The notes: generated from the letters alone by a model not told the origin. A stretch of 64,000 nt of DNA from LMUY01 sp964244585 (GCA_964244585.1 CAXTJM010000005.1:150306-214305), one strand, 5' to 3'; shown: positions 25,514 through 34,582, counted from the first letter of the stretch. Translations and numbers: made by a program.

Positions 25514-26584
25514 ATGCAGCACGACAGCGCCGTCCAGCCGGATGGAGGGATGACCCGCACGGCCTTGCCGGCCAGCCGGATCGACGATCCAGCCGCCCTG
25601 CCCTTTGTGACCGATCCGGGGGAACGGCGGGGCGACATGCTGTATCGCCGGTTCGGCCGCACGCAGGAGATGATCTCCGCCATCGGCATGGGCGGATTCC
25701 ACCTGGGCAAGCAGGCGGTCAGCGATGCCGAAGCGACGCGATTGGTCCACGAGGGCGTCGATCGCGGCATCACCTTCATGGATAATTGCTGGGATTACAA
25801 CAAGGGCCGGTCGGAGCTGCGGATGGGCGCGGCGCTGGATCAGGGCGGGTATCGCGATCGCGTGTTCCTGATGTCCAAGATGGACGGCCGGACCAAGAAG
25901 GAGGCGGCCGACCAGATCGACACATCGCTGAAGCGGCTGCGCACCGACCGCATCGACCTGGTGCAGCATCACGAGATCCTGCGCTACGACGATCCGGACC
26001 GCGTGTTCGCCGAAGGCGGTGCGATGGAGGCGTTCGTCGACGCCCGGCAGGCCGGCAAGCTGCGCTATATCGGGTTCACCGGGCACAAGGACCCGCGCAT
26101 CCACCTGCAGATGCTGGCAGTGGCGGCGGAGCGCGGCTTCCACTTCGACGCCGTGCAGATGCCCCTGAACGTGATGGACGCGCATTTCCGCAGCTTCGCC
26201 CATCTGGTGCTGCCCTACCTGGTGGAACACGGCATTGCAGTGCTGGGAATGAAGACGTTTGCCGACAGCGTGCTGCTGAAGAGCGACGCCCCCATACGGC
26301 CGTTGGAATACCTGCACTACTCGCTCAACCTGCCGACATCGGTCGTGATCACCGGCATCGAGAGCCAAAAGGACCTGGACCAGGCGTTCCAGGCGGCACG
26401 GACCTTCGAACCGATGGACAAGGCGGCAGTGGCCGAGCTGCTGTCACGCAGCCGCCCCTACGCGGTGGAGGGCAAGTACGAGCTGTTCAAGACGAGCGCC
26501 ACCTTCGACGGGACGGCGAAGAATTCGAGTTGGCTCGGCGAGGACGTGGAGTCGGTGCAGGACCTGGCGCCGACGATGGAATAG
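25514..26584 (+). CDS. Aldo/keto reductase family protein (lar operon, first gene)
   Basis: 356 aa from ATG 25514 (AGGA upstream); the ATG at 25550 has its GGAGGG too close. The AKR catalytic tetrad is visible as Asp90 and Tyr95 (FMDNCWDYNKG), Lys122 (LMSKMDGR) and His152/His153 (VQHHEI). The GMKTFAD barrel strand and a C-terminal PYAVEGKYELFKTS segment resemble the Tat-exported AKR four genes downstream, so the two are paralogues flanking larCEB. It ends 5 bp before larC. The substrate is unknown; context suggests a 2-hydroxyacid or sugar-type carbonyl. Confidence 0.87.
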   Translation: MQHDSAVQPDGGMTRTALPASRIDDPAALPFVTDPGERRGDMLYRRFGRTQEMISAIGMGGFHLGKQAVSDAEATRLVHEGVDRGITFMDNCWDYNKGRSELRMGAALDQGGYRDRVFLMSKMDGRTKKEAADQIDTSLKRLRTDRIDLVQHHEILRYDDPDRVFAEGGAMEAFVDARQAGKLRYIGFTGHKDPRIHLQMLAVAAERGFHFDAVQMPLNVMDAHFRSFAHLVLPYLVEHGIAVLGMKTFADSVLLKSDAPIRPLEYLHYSLNLPTSVVITGIESQKDLDQAFQAARTFEPMDKAAVAELLSRSRPYAVEGKYELFKTSATFDGTAKNSSWLGEDVESVQDLAPTME

Positions 26585-26589
26585 GCGTC

Positions 26590-27837
26590 ATGCGGCATAT
26601 CCATCTGCATCCATTGGGCGGCGCGGCAGGCGACATGTTCGTCGCCTGCCTGCTGGACGCCTTTCCGGAGCATCAGGAGGCGGTGACCGCGGCCGCCCGG
26701 ATGGCAGCGGGAACCGCGTGCCGGATCGTGGCGCATGATGACGGAACCCTCACCGGGTCGCGTTTCGTGGTCGACGCGGTGCCAGGCGACGCCGTGTCCG
26801 GGAATGGCGATCATGCGCATGACGAGCACACGCACCGTCACGGCCACCGGCATTGGAGCGACATCCGGGCTTCGCTGCTGCAGGCCGGCCTGCCCCCGGC
26901 AGTGCGGGACCATGCCATCGGGATCTTCGCCGTGCTCGCGGAGGCGGAGGGCCGGGTGCACGGCGTATCGCCCGACGCGGTCGCGTTCCACGAGGTGGGG
27001 GCGGTCGATTCCATCGCCGACATCGTGGCAGCGGCGGCGATCATCGCGGCGATCGGGCCGGCGCGGTGGACGATCGCGGCCGTCCCGCTCGGCGGCGGCA
27101 CGGTGCGCACGGCGCATGGGCTCATGCCGGTCCCCGCGCCCGCCACGGCGCTGCTGCTGAAGGGATTTAACCTGCATGACGACGGGATCGACGGCGAACG
27201 GGTGACGCCGACCGGGGCGGCAATCCTGCACTATCTCGGCTGCCACGCGGGTGGTGCAGCGGGCGGCACGTTGCGCCTGTCCGGCTACGGTTTCGGCACA
27301 AGGCGGCTGCCAGGGACCAGCAACTGCCTGCGCGCGCTGGTGTTCGACACGGACACGGCGGCGGCACGGGATGGGCATCGGGAGCTTGCGGTGATCAGTT
27401 TCGAGGTGGACGACCAATCGGGCGAAGACCTGGCGCTGGGGCTGGACCGCGTGCGGGCGGCGCCCGGGGTGCACGACGTCGTGCAGATGCCGGCCTTCGG
27501 CAAGAAATCGCGCTTGGCGGTGCACGTGCAGGTACTCACCCGGCCGGACCTGCTCGACGACGTCGTGCGCCTCTGCTTCCAGGAGACCACGACGATCGGC
27601 CTGCGCACCCATCTCGTGCAGGGCCGCGCGCTGGCCCGGCGGTTCGCCACCTGTGAGGTCGCTGGCCAAGCGGTCACGACCAAGCTGGTGGAGCGGCCGG
27701 ACGGCGTGCTCACCGGCAAGGCGGAGTCGGACCACCTGCGCGATGTCGCCAGCCACGCCGCCCGGATCCACATCCGGCAACAGGCCGAACGGCAGGCGGC
27801 CGCCGCGCCTCATGGCCAGGAGCCGCCCGGACCATGA
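26590..27837 (+). CDS. larC: Nickel-pincer cofactor biosynthesis protein LarC (nickel insertion)
   Basis: 415 aa, one uninterrupted frame from ATG 26590. LarC is the CTP-dependent cyclometallase that inserts Ni into the dithiolated nicotinic-acid mononucleotide. Conserved features: the opening HLHPLGGAAGDMFVACLLDA, a His-rich loop (HAHDEHTHRHGHRH, about residues 77-90) probably binding nickel, FHEVGAVDSIADIV, and the C-terminal PAFGKKSRL segment. In Lactobacillus larC is split by a programmed frameshift; here it is a single gene. It overlaps larE by 4 nt. Confidence 0.94.
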   Translation: MRHIHLHPLGGAAGDMFVACLLDAFPEHQEAVTAAARMAAGTACRIVAHDDGTLTGSRFVVDAVPGDAVSGNGDHAHDEHTHRHGHRHWSDIRASLLQAGLPPAVRDHAIGIFAVLAEAEGRVHGVSPDAVAFHEVGAVDSIADIVAAAAIIAAIGPARWTIAAVPLGGGTVRTAHGLMPVPAPATALLLKGFNLHDDGIDGERVTPTGAAILHYLGCHAGGAAGGTLRLSGYGFGTRRLPGTSNCLRALVFDTDTAAARDGHRELAVISFEVDDQSGEDLALGLDRVRAAPGVHDVVQMPAFGKKSRLAVHVQVLTRPDLLDDVVRLCFQETTTIGLRTHLVQGRALARRFATCEVAGQAVTTKLVERPDGVLTGKAESDHLRDVASHAARIHIRQQAERQAAAAPHGQEPPGP

Positions 27838-28631
27838 GCCCGGCGGACCGGCTGCATGCCGCCCTGGCGACGACCGGCCCTGTTGCGGTCGCGGTGAGCG
27901 GCGGCATCGACAGCCTCACCCTGGCGACGGCGGCCCATCGACGCCTGCCGGGCGCGGTGACGATGCACCATGCCGTCTCCCCGGCGGTACCGGCGGAGGC
28001 GACGGCGCGGACCCGGTCGCTGGCGGCGGCGGAGGGATGGCGGCTGGACGTGTTCGATGCCGGGGAGTTCGCCGACCCGGCCTATCGCGCCAACCCGGTC
28101 AATCGCTGCTTCTTCTGCAAAACCAACCTGTATGGCGCGGTGGCGGGACGCACGACGCATCAGATCGTGTCCGGCACCAACCTCGACGATCTCGGCGAGT
28201 ACCGGCCGGGGCTGGAGGCGGCGCGTCGCCATGCCGTGCGTCACCCGTTCGTGGAGGCGGCGATCGACAAGCGGACCGTACGGGCGCTGGCGGTCGAGCT
28301 GGGGTTGGGCGCATTGTCCGACCTGCCATCGGCGCCCTGCCTGTCCAGCCGGGTCGAGACGGGGATCCGCATCGAGGCGGCAGTGCTGGCAATGGTGCAT
28401 CAGGCCGAGAAACTGGTCGGAGGGTGGGTGTCGCCGCGAACCGTGCGCTGCCGGGTGCGGGCCGCTGCCGTGGTGATCGAGCTGGACGAAGCCGCGCTGG
28501 CACGCAGCCAAGCCGTGCAGCCGGCATTGCGGGCCGAGCTGCAGGCGATGGCGGAGGGTGCGGGGGTGCGGAAGCCGATCGAGTTCGCGCCCTACCGGAC
28601 CGGCAGCGCCTTCCTCGGGGCTCCGGCGTGA
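27834..28631 (+). CDS. larE: Nickel-pincer cofactor sulfur transferase LarE
   Basis: 265 aa; ATG 27834 overlaps the larC stop. LarE adenylates P2CMN (the product of LarB) and converts its carboxylates to thiocarboxylates. The PP-loop SGGIDSL is at 22-28. Cysteines occur as NRCFFCK (Cys92, Cys95) and SAPCLSSR (Cys169). The three-Cys arrangement matches LarE proteins reported to hold a [4Fe-4S] cluster, whereas the Lactobacillus enzyme uses one sacrificial cysteine. It overlaps larB by 3-4 nt. Confidence 0.94.
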   Translation: MSPADRLHAALATTGPVAVAVSGGIDSLTLATAAHRRLPGAVTMHHAVSPAVPAEATARTRSLAAAEGWRLDVFDAGEFADPAYRANPVNRCFFCKTNLYGAVAGRTTHQIVSGTNLDDLGEYRPGLEAARRHAVRHPFVEAAIDKRTVRALAVELGLGALSDLPSAPCLSSRVETGIRIEAAVLAMVHQAEKLVGGWVSPRTVRCRVRAAAVVIELDEAALARSQAVQPALRAELQAMAEGAGVRKPIEFAPYRTGSAFLGAPA

Positions 28632-29299
28632 CGCAGCCCGAATTCGTGCTGGACGAGGCGCGCAGCGCGCGCTTGGGGTTCGGTGAGGCGATGTTCTGCG
28701 CCGGCAAGTCTGCCGCGCAGATCGCCGACATCCTGCGGAGCCTGCGCACGCCGATGCTGCTGACCCGGCTGGATCCGCAGCGCTTCGCGGCGCTGCCGGC
28801 GGGGCAGCAGGAGGCGCTGGACTACGATTCGGTGTCCCAAACCGCGTTCTTCGGGGCGCCGCAGCCCGTCACGGGCGCGGCGGAGGTCGCCGTGGTGACG
28901 GCTGGGACCTCGGACGTGCCGGTGGCGCTGGAGGCGGTGCGGACGCTGGCGTTCCAGGGGCGCCGCGCCGAGTTGATCGCCGATGTCGGGGTGGCCGGGC
29001 TGTGGCGGTTGCTGCGCCGGGTGGAGGATTTGCGGGCCATGCGGCTGGTGATCGTCGCCGCCGGCATGGATGCGGCGCTGCCCAGCGTGATCGGCGGGCT
29101 GGTGGGCGGCGTGGTGATCGCCGTGCCGACCTCGGTTGGCTACGGAGTGGCGGCCGGCGGACATGCGGCGCTGAACGCGATCCTGGCGAGTTGCGCGCCC
29201 GGCATCGTGACCGTGAACATCGACAATGGCTATGGCGCAGCATGTGCCGCCTTGCGGGTGCTGGGACGGCAGGGGGAAGAGCAGCATGGAACGGCGTGA
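28628..29299 (+). CDS. larB: Nickel-pincer cofactor carboxylase/hydrolase LarB
   Basis: 223 aa from GTG 28628 in a GTGA overlap with larE. LarB carboxylates nicotinic acid adenine dinucleotide and hydrolyses it, the first step of the cofactor pathway. It is related to the PurE class II/AIR carboxylase fold: VAVVTAGTSDVPVALEA, VIVAAGMDAALPSVIGGLV, PTSVGYG and GIVTVNIDNGYGAA. The last 14 nt overlap the start of the next AKR gene. Confidence 0.94.
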   Translation: MTQPEFVLDEARSARLGFGEAMFCAGKSAAQIADILRSLRTPMLLTRLDPQRFAALPAGQQEALDYDSVSQTAFFGAPQPVTGAAEVAVVTAGTSDVPVALEAVRTLAFQGRRAELIADVGVAGLWRLLRRVEDLRAMRLVIVAAGMDAALPSVIGGLVGGVVIAVPTSVGYGVAAGGHAALNAILASCAPGIVTVNIDNGYGAACAALRVLGRQGEEQHGTA

Positions 29300-30344
29300 T
29301 TTCGTCAAGGCCACCGCCTTGGGCGTTGCGGCTGCGGTGGTAGGCGCGGCGGCCCCGCTCGATCCCGTCGGGCAGACCAGCCAGGGCGGCCAGGCCAAGC
29401 CCACGGGGCCGGTAACGTCGAAGATCGCGCAGCACCCCGAGATGAAATACCGTCCCCTGGGACGCACCGGAGAGCTCGTGTCGCTGGTTGGCATGGGTGG
29501 CTTCCACCTCGCCAAGCCTGGCGGCGCCACCGCCGAGGAGGCGGTGCGGATCGTCCATGCCGGCCTCGATGCCGGGATCAACTTCTGCGACAATTGCTGG
29601 GACTACAATGGCGGCGAGAGCGAGATTCGCCTGGGCCGTGCGCTGGCCGGCAGATGGCGTGACCGGGCCTTCCTCATGACCAAGATCGACGGGCGGACCG
29701 CGGCGGCGGCGATGCGGCAGCTGGAGGAGTCGTTGGGCCGGTTGCAGACCGACCATGTCGACCTGCTGCAGTTTCACGAGATTATCCGGATGGACGACCC
29801 CGAACGCGTGTTCGCGGCCGGCGGCGCGTTGGAGGCGGTGTTGCGTGCCCGGGAGCAAGGCAAGCTCCGCTATATCGGCTTCACCGGTCACAAGAGTCCG
29901 GCGATCCACAAGCACATGTTCGACGTGGCCGATGCCCATGGCTTCCACTTCGACACGGTGCAGATGCCGCTGAACGTAATGGACGCGCATTACGACAGTT
30001 TCGAGCAAGGCGTGCTGCCGGTGGCGCTGGCGCATGGCACAGCCGTGATGGGGATGAAGGCGTTTGGCGACACCTTCATCGTCGACTCGAAATCGATGTC
30101 GCCGCTGGACATGCTGCAGTATCCGATGAGCCTGCCGGTCAGCATCCAGATCACCGGGATCGACAGCATGCCGGTCCTTGTGCAGGCACTAGAGGCGGTT
30201 CGGACGTTCCAGCCGTTCACCGCGCAGAAGCGGGCCGACCTCCTTGCCAAGACGGCCGATCTTGCCAAGGGCGGCAAGACCGAGCGCTACAAGACATCCA
30301 CCCATTTCGACGGCACGGTGCACAACCCGCAATGGCTGGGATAG
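29286..30344 (+). CDS. Tat-exported aldo/keto reductase
   Basis: 352 aa; ATG 29286 lies inside larB with GGGGGA upstream. The N-terminus MERRDFVKATALGVAAAVVG is a twin-arginine signal, implying export of the folded protein. The AKR tetrad is Asp102, Tyr107 (CDNCWDYNGG), Lys133 (TKIDGR) and His164 (LQFHEI). It closely resembles the first gene of the operon. A NAD(P)-type AKR in the periplasm is unusual, so it may carry a tightly bound cofactor. Last gene of the five-gene lar operon; convergent with the MFS gene. Confidence 0.87.
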   Translation: MERRDFVKATALGVAAAVVGAAAPLDPVGQTSQGGQAKPTGPVTSKIAQHPEMKYRPLGRTGELVSLVGMGGFHLAKPGGATAEEAVRIVHAGLDAGINFCDNCWDYNGGESEIRLGRALAGRWRDRAFLMTKIDGRTAAAAMRQLEESLGRLQTDHVDLLQFHEIIRMDDPERVFAAGGALEAVLRAREQGKLRYIGFTGHKSPAIHKHMFDVADAHGFHFDTVQMPLNVMDAHYDSFEQGVLPVALAHGTAVMGMKAFGDTFIVDSKSMSPLDMLQYPMSLPVSIQITGIDSMPVLVQALEAVRTFQPFTAQKRADLLAKTADLAKGGKTERYKTSTHFDGTVHNPQWLG

Positions 30345-30353
30345 CGCCCGCGG

Positions 30354-31679
30354 TCAGTCCGCCGTCCCGAGGCTCTGCCCCCGCGTCCCCGCCGCCGCAG
30401 CCTCCCGCAGCCGCGCCCGGCCGATCCACAGCGCCACCAGCCCGGCGATGCCGCACACGGCGACGAAGGGGAGCATTGCGAAGGTGAAGCTGCCGGTCGC
30501 CTCGCGGATCGCACCGATCGCGTAGGTCGCACCGAATACCCCCAGATTGTTCAGCGAGTTGATCTGCCCGATCGCCAGAGCGGAGATGCCCGCGGGCAGC
30601 ATCTCGGTCGCCAGCGCCCAGAACGGCCCCTTGATCATGGAGGCCGACATGATGACGACGCACAGCACCACGATCATCGGCGCCAGTGAGTGCACCAGCA
30701 TGGTGCAGACCAGTCCGAGCGTGGCGAGGCCCAGCGGCAGCGCCGTGTGCAGCGTGCGTTCGCCCGTGCGGTCCGAGTGCGCGGCCCACAGGTACATCGC
30801 AACGCTGGCGATGGCGAAGGGCACCGAGTTCAGCAACCCGACCTGCATCGTGGTCAGGTCGTACGCCTTGATGATCTGCGGCTGCCACAACGCCAGCGCG
30901 TTGGTCACCGACGTGCCGCCGATATAGACCAGCGTCAACAGCAGCACGTATTTGTTGCCCATCACCTGCCAGAACGACAGCGACCCGGCGATCGTGCCCT
31001 CCTGCGTCTTGCCGGCGATCTCCGCCTCCAGCCATGCCTTCTGCCCGTCATCCAGGAAGCGGGCGGTGCGGATCGAGCGCGGCAGCACCAGCGCGCAGCC
31101 GATGCCCATCAGCACGGCCGGCAACCCCTCGATGATGAACAGCCAGTGCCAGCCGCGAATCCCCAGCCAGCCATCCGTCAGCAGCAGCGAGGCGGAAAGC
31201 GGCGAGCCGAGCACGCTCGACACCGGCAGCGCCATCATCAGGATCGCCACCATGCGGCTGCGGTGATGCGCCGGGAACCACAGGGTCAGGAAATAGATGA
31301 CGCCGGGGAAGAACCCGGCCTCCGCGATGCCGAGCAGGAAGCGCAGCGCGTAGAAGGAGTTGGCGCCGGCCACGAATACCATGCTGGCGGAGATCACGCC
31401 CCAGGCGATCATCACGAAGGACAGCCAGCGCCGTGCCCCGATCCGCACCATCATCATGTTGCAGGGCACCGCGAACAGGCAGTAGGCGACGAAGAACAGC
31501 CCGGCGCCGAAGCCGAACGCTGCCGAGCCCAGGCCGATATCCTTGTTCATCTGCAACGCCGCGAAGCCGACATTCACCCGGTCGAGCGAGGCCAGGAAGT
31601 AGCCCACGGTCACGAAGGGCATCAGCCGGATCGCCAGCTTGCGGATGACCTGGCGTTCCATGAGCGGGGCTTCAGTCAT
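30354..31679 (-). CDS. MFS transporter, ACS family (organic acid symporter-like)
   Basis: 441 aa, twelve predicted helices. DRVNVGFAALQMNKDIGLG near the N-terminus, AEAGFFPGVIYFLTLWFP in helices 4-5, and the central charged loop are typical of ACS-family tartrate, phthalate or 4-hydroxyphenylacetate importers. The stop faces the end of the lar operon (9-bp gap). It may supply a substrate related to that operon or to the esterase upstream, but this is context only. Confidence 0.86.
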   Translation of the reverse strand: MTEAPLMERQVIRKLAIRLMPFVTVGYFLASLDRVNVGFAALQMNKDIGLGSAAFGFGAGLFFVAYCLFAVPCNMMMVRIGARRWLSFVMIAWGVISASMVFVAGANSFYALRFLLGIAEAGFFPGVIYFLTLWFPAHHRSRMVAILMMALPVSSVLGSPLSASLLLTDGWLGIRGWHWLFIIEGLPAVLMGIGCALVLPRSIRTARFLDDGQKAWLEAEIAGKTQEGTIAGSLSFWQVMGNKYVLLLTLVYIGGTSVTNALALWQPQIIKAYDLTTMQVGLLNSVPFAIASVAMYLWAAHSDRTGERTLHTALPLGLATLGLVCTMLVHSLAPMIVVLCVVIMSASMIKGPFWALATEMLPAGISALAIGQINSLNNLGVFGATYAIGAIREATGSFTFAMLPFVAVCGIAGLVALWIGRARLREAAAAGTRGQSLGTAD

Positions 31680-31720
31680 GACTGGGATCCTCTTGAGCGG
31701 GCCTGGCAGGCAGTCGCGTC

Positions 31721-31773
31721 CCTAGGGCTTCGACGTTAAACGCTCCAAGTGGCGGCGTCGAACAAGCCCTAGG
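31721..31773. repeat. Large imperfect inverted repeat
   Basis: CCTAGGGCTTCGACG (31721-31735) pairs with CGTCGAACAAGCCCTAGG (31756-31773), interrupted only by a 3-nt bulge, around a 20-nt loop. It lies between the esterase stop and the MFS start on the minus strand. It lacks a T-run; an mRNA processing hairpin or dispersed palindromic repeat is possible. Confidence 0.5.
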
Positions 31774-31794
31774 CCGTTGTCTTCAGCGGCAGCT

Positions 31795-32841
31795 TTATCG
31801 GCGTGCTAACGCAATTATTTGCCGACGCTGCCGCAGCCAATCATGGATCAGCAACGCGATTTCGGCATTGTTGCGCTCCATCATCAGCATGTGGGAGTTG
31901 CCGTAGATGCCCCTCAGGGGCAAGTCCAGCACCTCGACCGTGGCGCCGGCTGCCCGGGCCGAGGCGAAATAGCCGTCCGTGCGGGCCCGGATGGTGGGCC
32001 AGCGTGCGTCCAGGCCGAGATGGTCGCCATAGACGGCGAGCACGGGAATGCCGGCCAGCGCCGCCCCGTCGCCCGCGCCGCCCTGCGCCGGTTCGATGGC
32101 GACGATGGCGGCCACCTGGTGGGGGCAGCGCTCCGCCGCCTGGAAGGCGAAGGCGCCGCCCTGGGAATGCGCCACGATGACCGCCGGGCCGACCTGTTCC
32201 AACAGCCTGCAATATGCGTCCACCGCCAGTGCGTCGGTCGTGGACCAGCGGGGTACGACCTGGCGCATGAACGCGCCGAACGCGTCCAGCGGAAAGCGGC
32301 AGTTCGGGTAGGCCGCAGCCTCCAGGCTGGCGAGGCTGCCGTCGCGCACGGGGCGGCCGATGCGGAACTGGGTGAAACTGTCCTGCAACGTGCGCAGCAT
32401 CGCGGGCGCCGCGAAATGCGGGTCGCGCGGCGCCCAGCCGGACCGGCCCCGCTCCACCGCATCGACGTTGTAGCAAGGCCAGCCAAGGCGCAGGAACCGG
32501 GTGAACCAGCCCTCGCGGCCATCGGGCGTGGTCTCCCAGGTCACGCCCGTCAACGAGCCGCCATGCCAGAACAGCACGGGCGGTCGCGCCGCGGCTGCGG
32601 GGATGGCGTACTGCACGTACATCTGCCCCAGCGACGTCGTGCCGTTGGGGTCGATGCGCACCGGTACCCCGTTGCGTGCGAGGACGTGCTGCTCGACCGG
32701 CGCTCCCTCCGTCTCGGTCGTTTGGCCGCCGATGAAGAACGATCCCAGCCCGCGCAGGCTCAACGCGGGAGCGGTGTCGGCCCAGCCTGGTAGAGCAAGT
32801 GCCACGAAGCCATCCTCCGTCGTTCGTCCGTGTTTGTGCAC
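31795..32841 (-). CDS. Alpha/beta hydrolase, esterase 713-like
   Basis: 348 aa, ATG 32841. The N-terminal LSLRGLGSFFIGGQ block and the general layout resemble the Alcaligenes esterase 713 group. The oxyanion region is FWHGGSLTGVTWE, the nucleophile serine is in AHSQGG, and the catalytic histidine is probably in GNSHMLMMERNN. No signal peptide is evident. It is followed by a large inverted repeat and the MFS gene on the same strand, and is divergent from the OprB-type porin. Substrate unknown. Confidence 0.82.
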   Translation of the reverse strand: MHKHGRTTEDGFVALALPGWADTAPALSLRGLGSFFIGGQTTETEGAPVEQHVLARNGVPVRIDPNGTTSLGQMYVQYAIPAAAARPPVLFWHGGSLTGVTWETTPDGREGWFTRFLRLGWPCYNVDAVERGRSGWAPRDPHFAAPAMLRTLQDSFTQFRIGRPVRDGSLASLEAAAYPNCRFPLDAFGAFMRQVVPRWSTTDALAVDAYCRLLEQVGPAVIVAHSQGGAFAFQAAERCPHQVAAIVAIEPAQGGAGDGAALAGIPVLAVYGDHLGLDARWPTIRARTDGYFASARAAGATVEVLDLPLRGIYGNSHMLMMERNNAEIALLIHDWLRQRRQIIALARR

Positions 32842-32894
32842 GATGGCGCGGAGCGGCCCAAGCCCGGCTGCCGTGTGGCGGCGGTCCGACAGAT

Positions 32895-32932
32895 GTCACG
32901 AACGGCACGGCAATATGTGCCATACGCGTGAC
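32895..32932. promoter_or_regulatory. Nested inverted repeat in porin/esterase divergent region
   Basis: GTCACG-N3-GGCAC ... GTGCC-N5-CGTGAC: two pairs of complementary arms around a short AT-rich centre, 34 bp ahead of the porin start. It may be an operator controlling the porin and/or esterase. The regulator is unknown. Confidence 0.35.
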
Positions 32933-32965
32933 GCTGCCACTGACCGTGATCGAGGCCGTTTGCCG

Positions 32966-34498
32966 ATGCCGTTGACCGTGATGATGAAGCGCAGGCTGGC
33001 CGCCTGCTTCCTGGCATGTGCCATGCTCGCCGCAACTCCCCCGGCCGCGCTGGGCCAGGCAGCGCCGCCGGCCGAAAATCAGGTGACGCCGGGCGGCCCC
33101 GGCCCGGCGCACAACCCGGTATCCGGCTCGGCCGACCAGTCCGGTCCGGCAGCAATCCCCTCGCCGGGCCAGCCGGGATGGGCCGCGACCCTGTTCAGCG
33201 ACAGTCAAACCACCTTGCTGGGGGATTTGTACGGCGGCCGCACCGCCCTCGCCATGCATGGCGTGAGCCTCGGCATCCAAGAGGTCGACGAGGTATCCGG
33301 CAACGTGCGCGGCGGCATCCGCCAGGGGGCCGATTACAAGGGGCTCACCACGCTCAGCCTGGGCGTCGACACGGGGAAGGCGTTCGGCTGGGAGGGCGGC
33401 ATCCTCAACGTCAGCGCCCTGCAGATCCGCGGCCGGGATCTGAGCGTGGACAACCTGCTGGTGCTGCAGACCGAGAGCGGCACGGAGGCGCAACGCTCCA
33501 CCCGGCTGTGGGAGGCTTGGTACCAGCAGACCCTGCTGAACGGCAAACTGGACATCAAGCTCGGGCAGCAATCGCTGGACAACGAGTTCATCGTGAGCAC
33601 CGGGGCGTCGTTGTTCGTCAACGGCGCCTTCGGCTATCCCGCCGTGCCGTCGCTGGACCAGTACGGCGGCGGGCCGGCCTATCCGCTGGCATCCCTCGGA
33701 GCCCGGCTGCGCGCGCAACCGCTGGACGAGCTGACCCTGTTGGCGGGCGTGTTCGACGACAACCCGCCCGGCGGCCCGTTCCTGGACGACCCGCAGACCC
33801 GCGGGGCGTCCCAGTCCGGCAGCCGGTTCAACCTGCGCACCGGCGCCCTGGCCATTGCCGAGGCGCAGTACATGCTGAACGCGCCCACCACCGGTGCGGA
33901 CGGCAAGGCGGTCGCGCACGGCCTGCCCGGCACTTACAAGCTGGGCGGCTGGTACGACACCGGGCGCTTCCCGGACCAGCGCTTCGACGCGGCCGGACTT
34001 TCACTGGCCGACCCGGCAAGCAGTGGACAGCCGCGGTTCCGCCGCGGTGACTGGGCCATCTACACCGTGGCGGACCAGGTGCTGTGGCGCCCCGACTCAG
34101 ACGCTGCGCAGGCCCTCGGCGTGTTCGCCAGCGCCGTCGGCGCGCCCGGAGACCGCAACCTGGCGAGCCTCAGCCTCTATGCCGGCCTGACGCTCAAGGC
34201 CCCGTTGCCGGGCCGGGACAAGGATACCCTCGGCATCGGCTATGGACTGACCAAGATCGGCTCCAGTGCGATCCAGTTGGACCAGGACTTTGCCGGCCTG
34301 AACGGATCGCACCCGGTGCGCTCCAGCGAGAGCTTCATCGAACTGACCTACCAGCTCGTTCCGGCGCCATGGTTGTCGGTGCAGCCCAGCGCCCAGTATT
34401 TCTGGACGCCCGGCGGCGGCATCGCGGACCCGCTGGTCACCGGCAAGCGCGTCGGCAACGCCGCCGCGTTCACGCTGCGGACCACCGTCCTGTTCTGA
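32966..34498 (+). CDS. OprB-family carbohydrate-selective porin
   Basis: 510 aa from ATG 32966; the MMKRR start at 32981 is equally plausible. The signal peptide runs to about ALGQA. The barrel begins near GDLYGGRTALAMHGVSLGIQEVDEVSGNVRGG and ends with a C-terminal phenylalanine (TTVLF) as in outer-membrane barrels; RLWEAWYQQTLLNGKLDIKLGQQSLDNEF is the OprB signature region. Family members pass glucose and other sugars through the outer membrane. Monocistronic by spacing. Confidence 0.9.
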   Translation: MPLTVMMKRRLAACFLACAMLAATPPAALGQAAPPAENQVTPGGPGPAHNPVSGSADQSGPAAIPSPGQPGWAATLFSDSQTTLLGDLYGGRTALAMHGVSLGIQEVDEVSGNVRGGIRQGADYKGLTTLSLGVDTGKAFGWEGGILNVSALQIRGRDLSVDNLLVLQTESGTEAQRSTRLWEAWYQQTLLNGKLDIKLGQQSLDNEFIVSTGASLFVNGAFGYPAVPSLDQYGGGPAYPLASLGARLRAQPLDELTLLAGVFDDNPPGGPFLDDPQTRGASQSGSRFNLRTGALAIAEAQYMLNAPTTGADGKAVAHGLPGTYKLGGWYDTGRFPDQRFDAAGLSLADPASSGQPRFRRGDWAIYTVADQVLWRPDSDAAQALGVFASAVGAPGDRNLASLSLYAGLTLKAPLPGRDKDTLGIGYGLTKIGSSAIQLDQDFAGLNGSHPVRSSESFIELTYQLVPAPWLSVQPSAQYFWTPGGGIADPLVTGKRVGNAAAFTLRTTVLF

Positions 34499-34582
34499 GC
34501 ACATCGGCAGGGGCAGCCATTCCGTCGCCTCCCTTGCGCCAGACGGGCAAACACCGTCACCATCGGCCTCGGAGGCAAGCGC

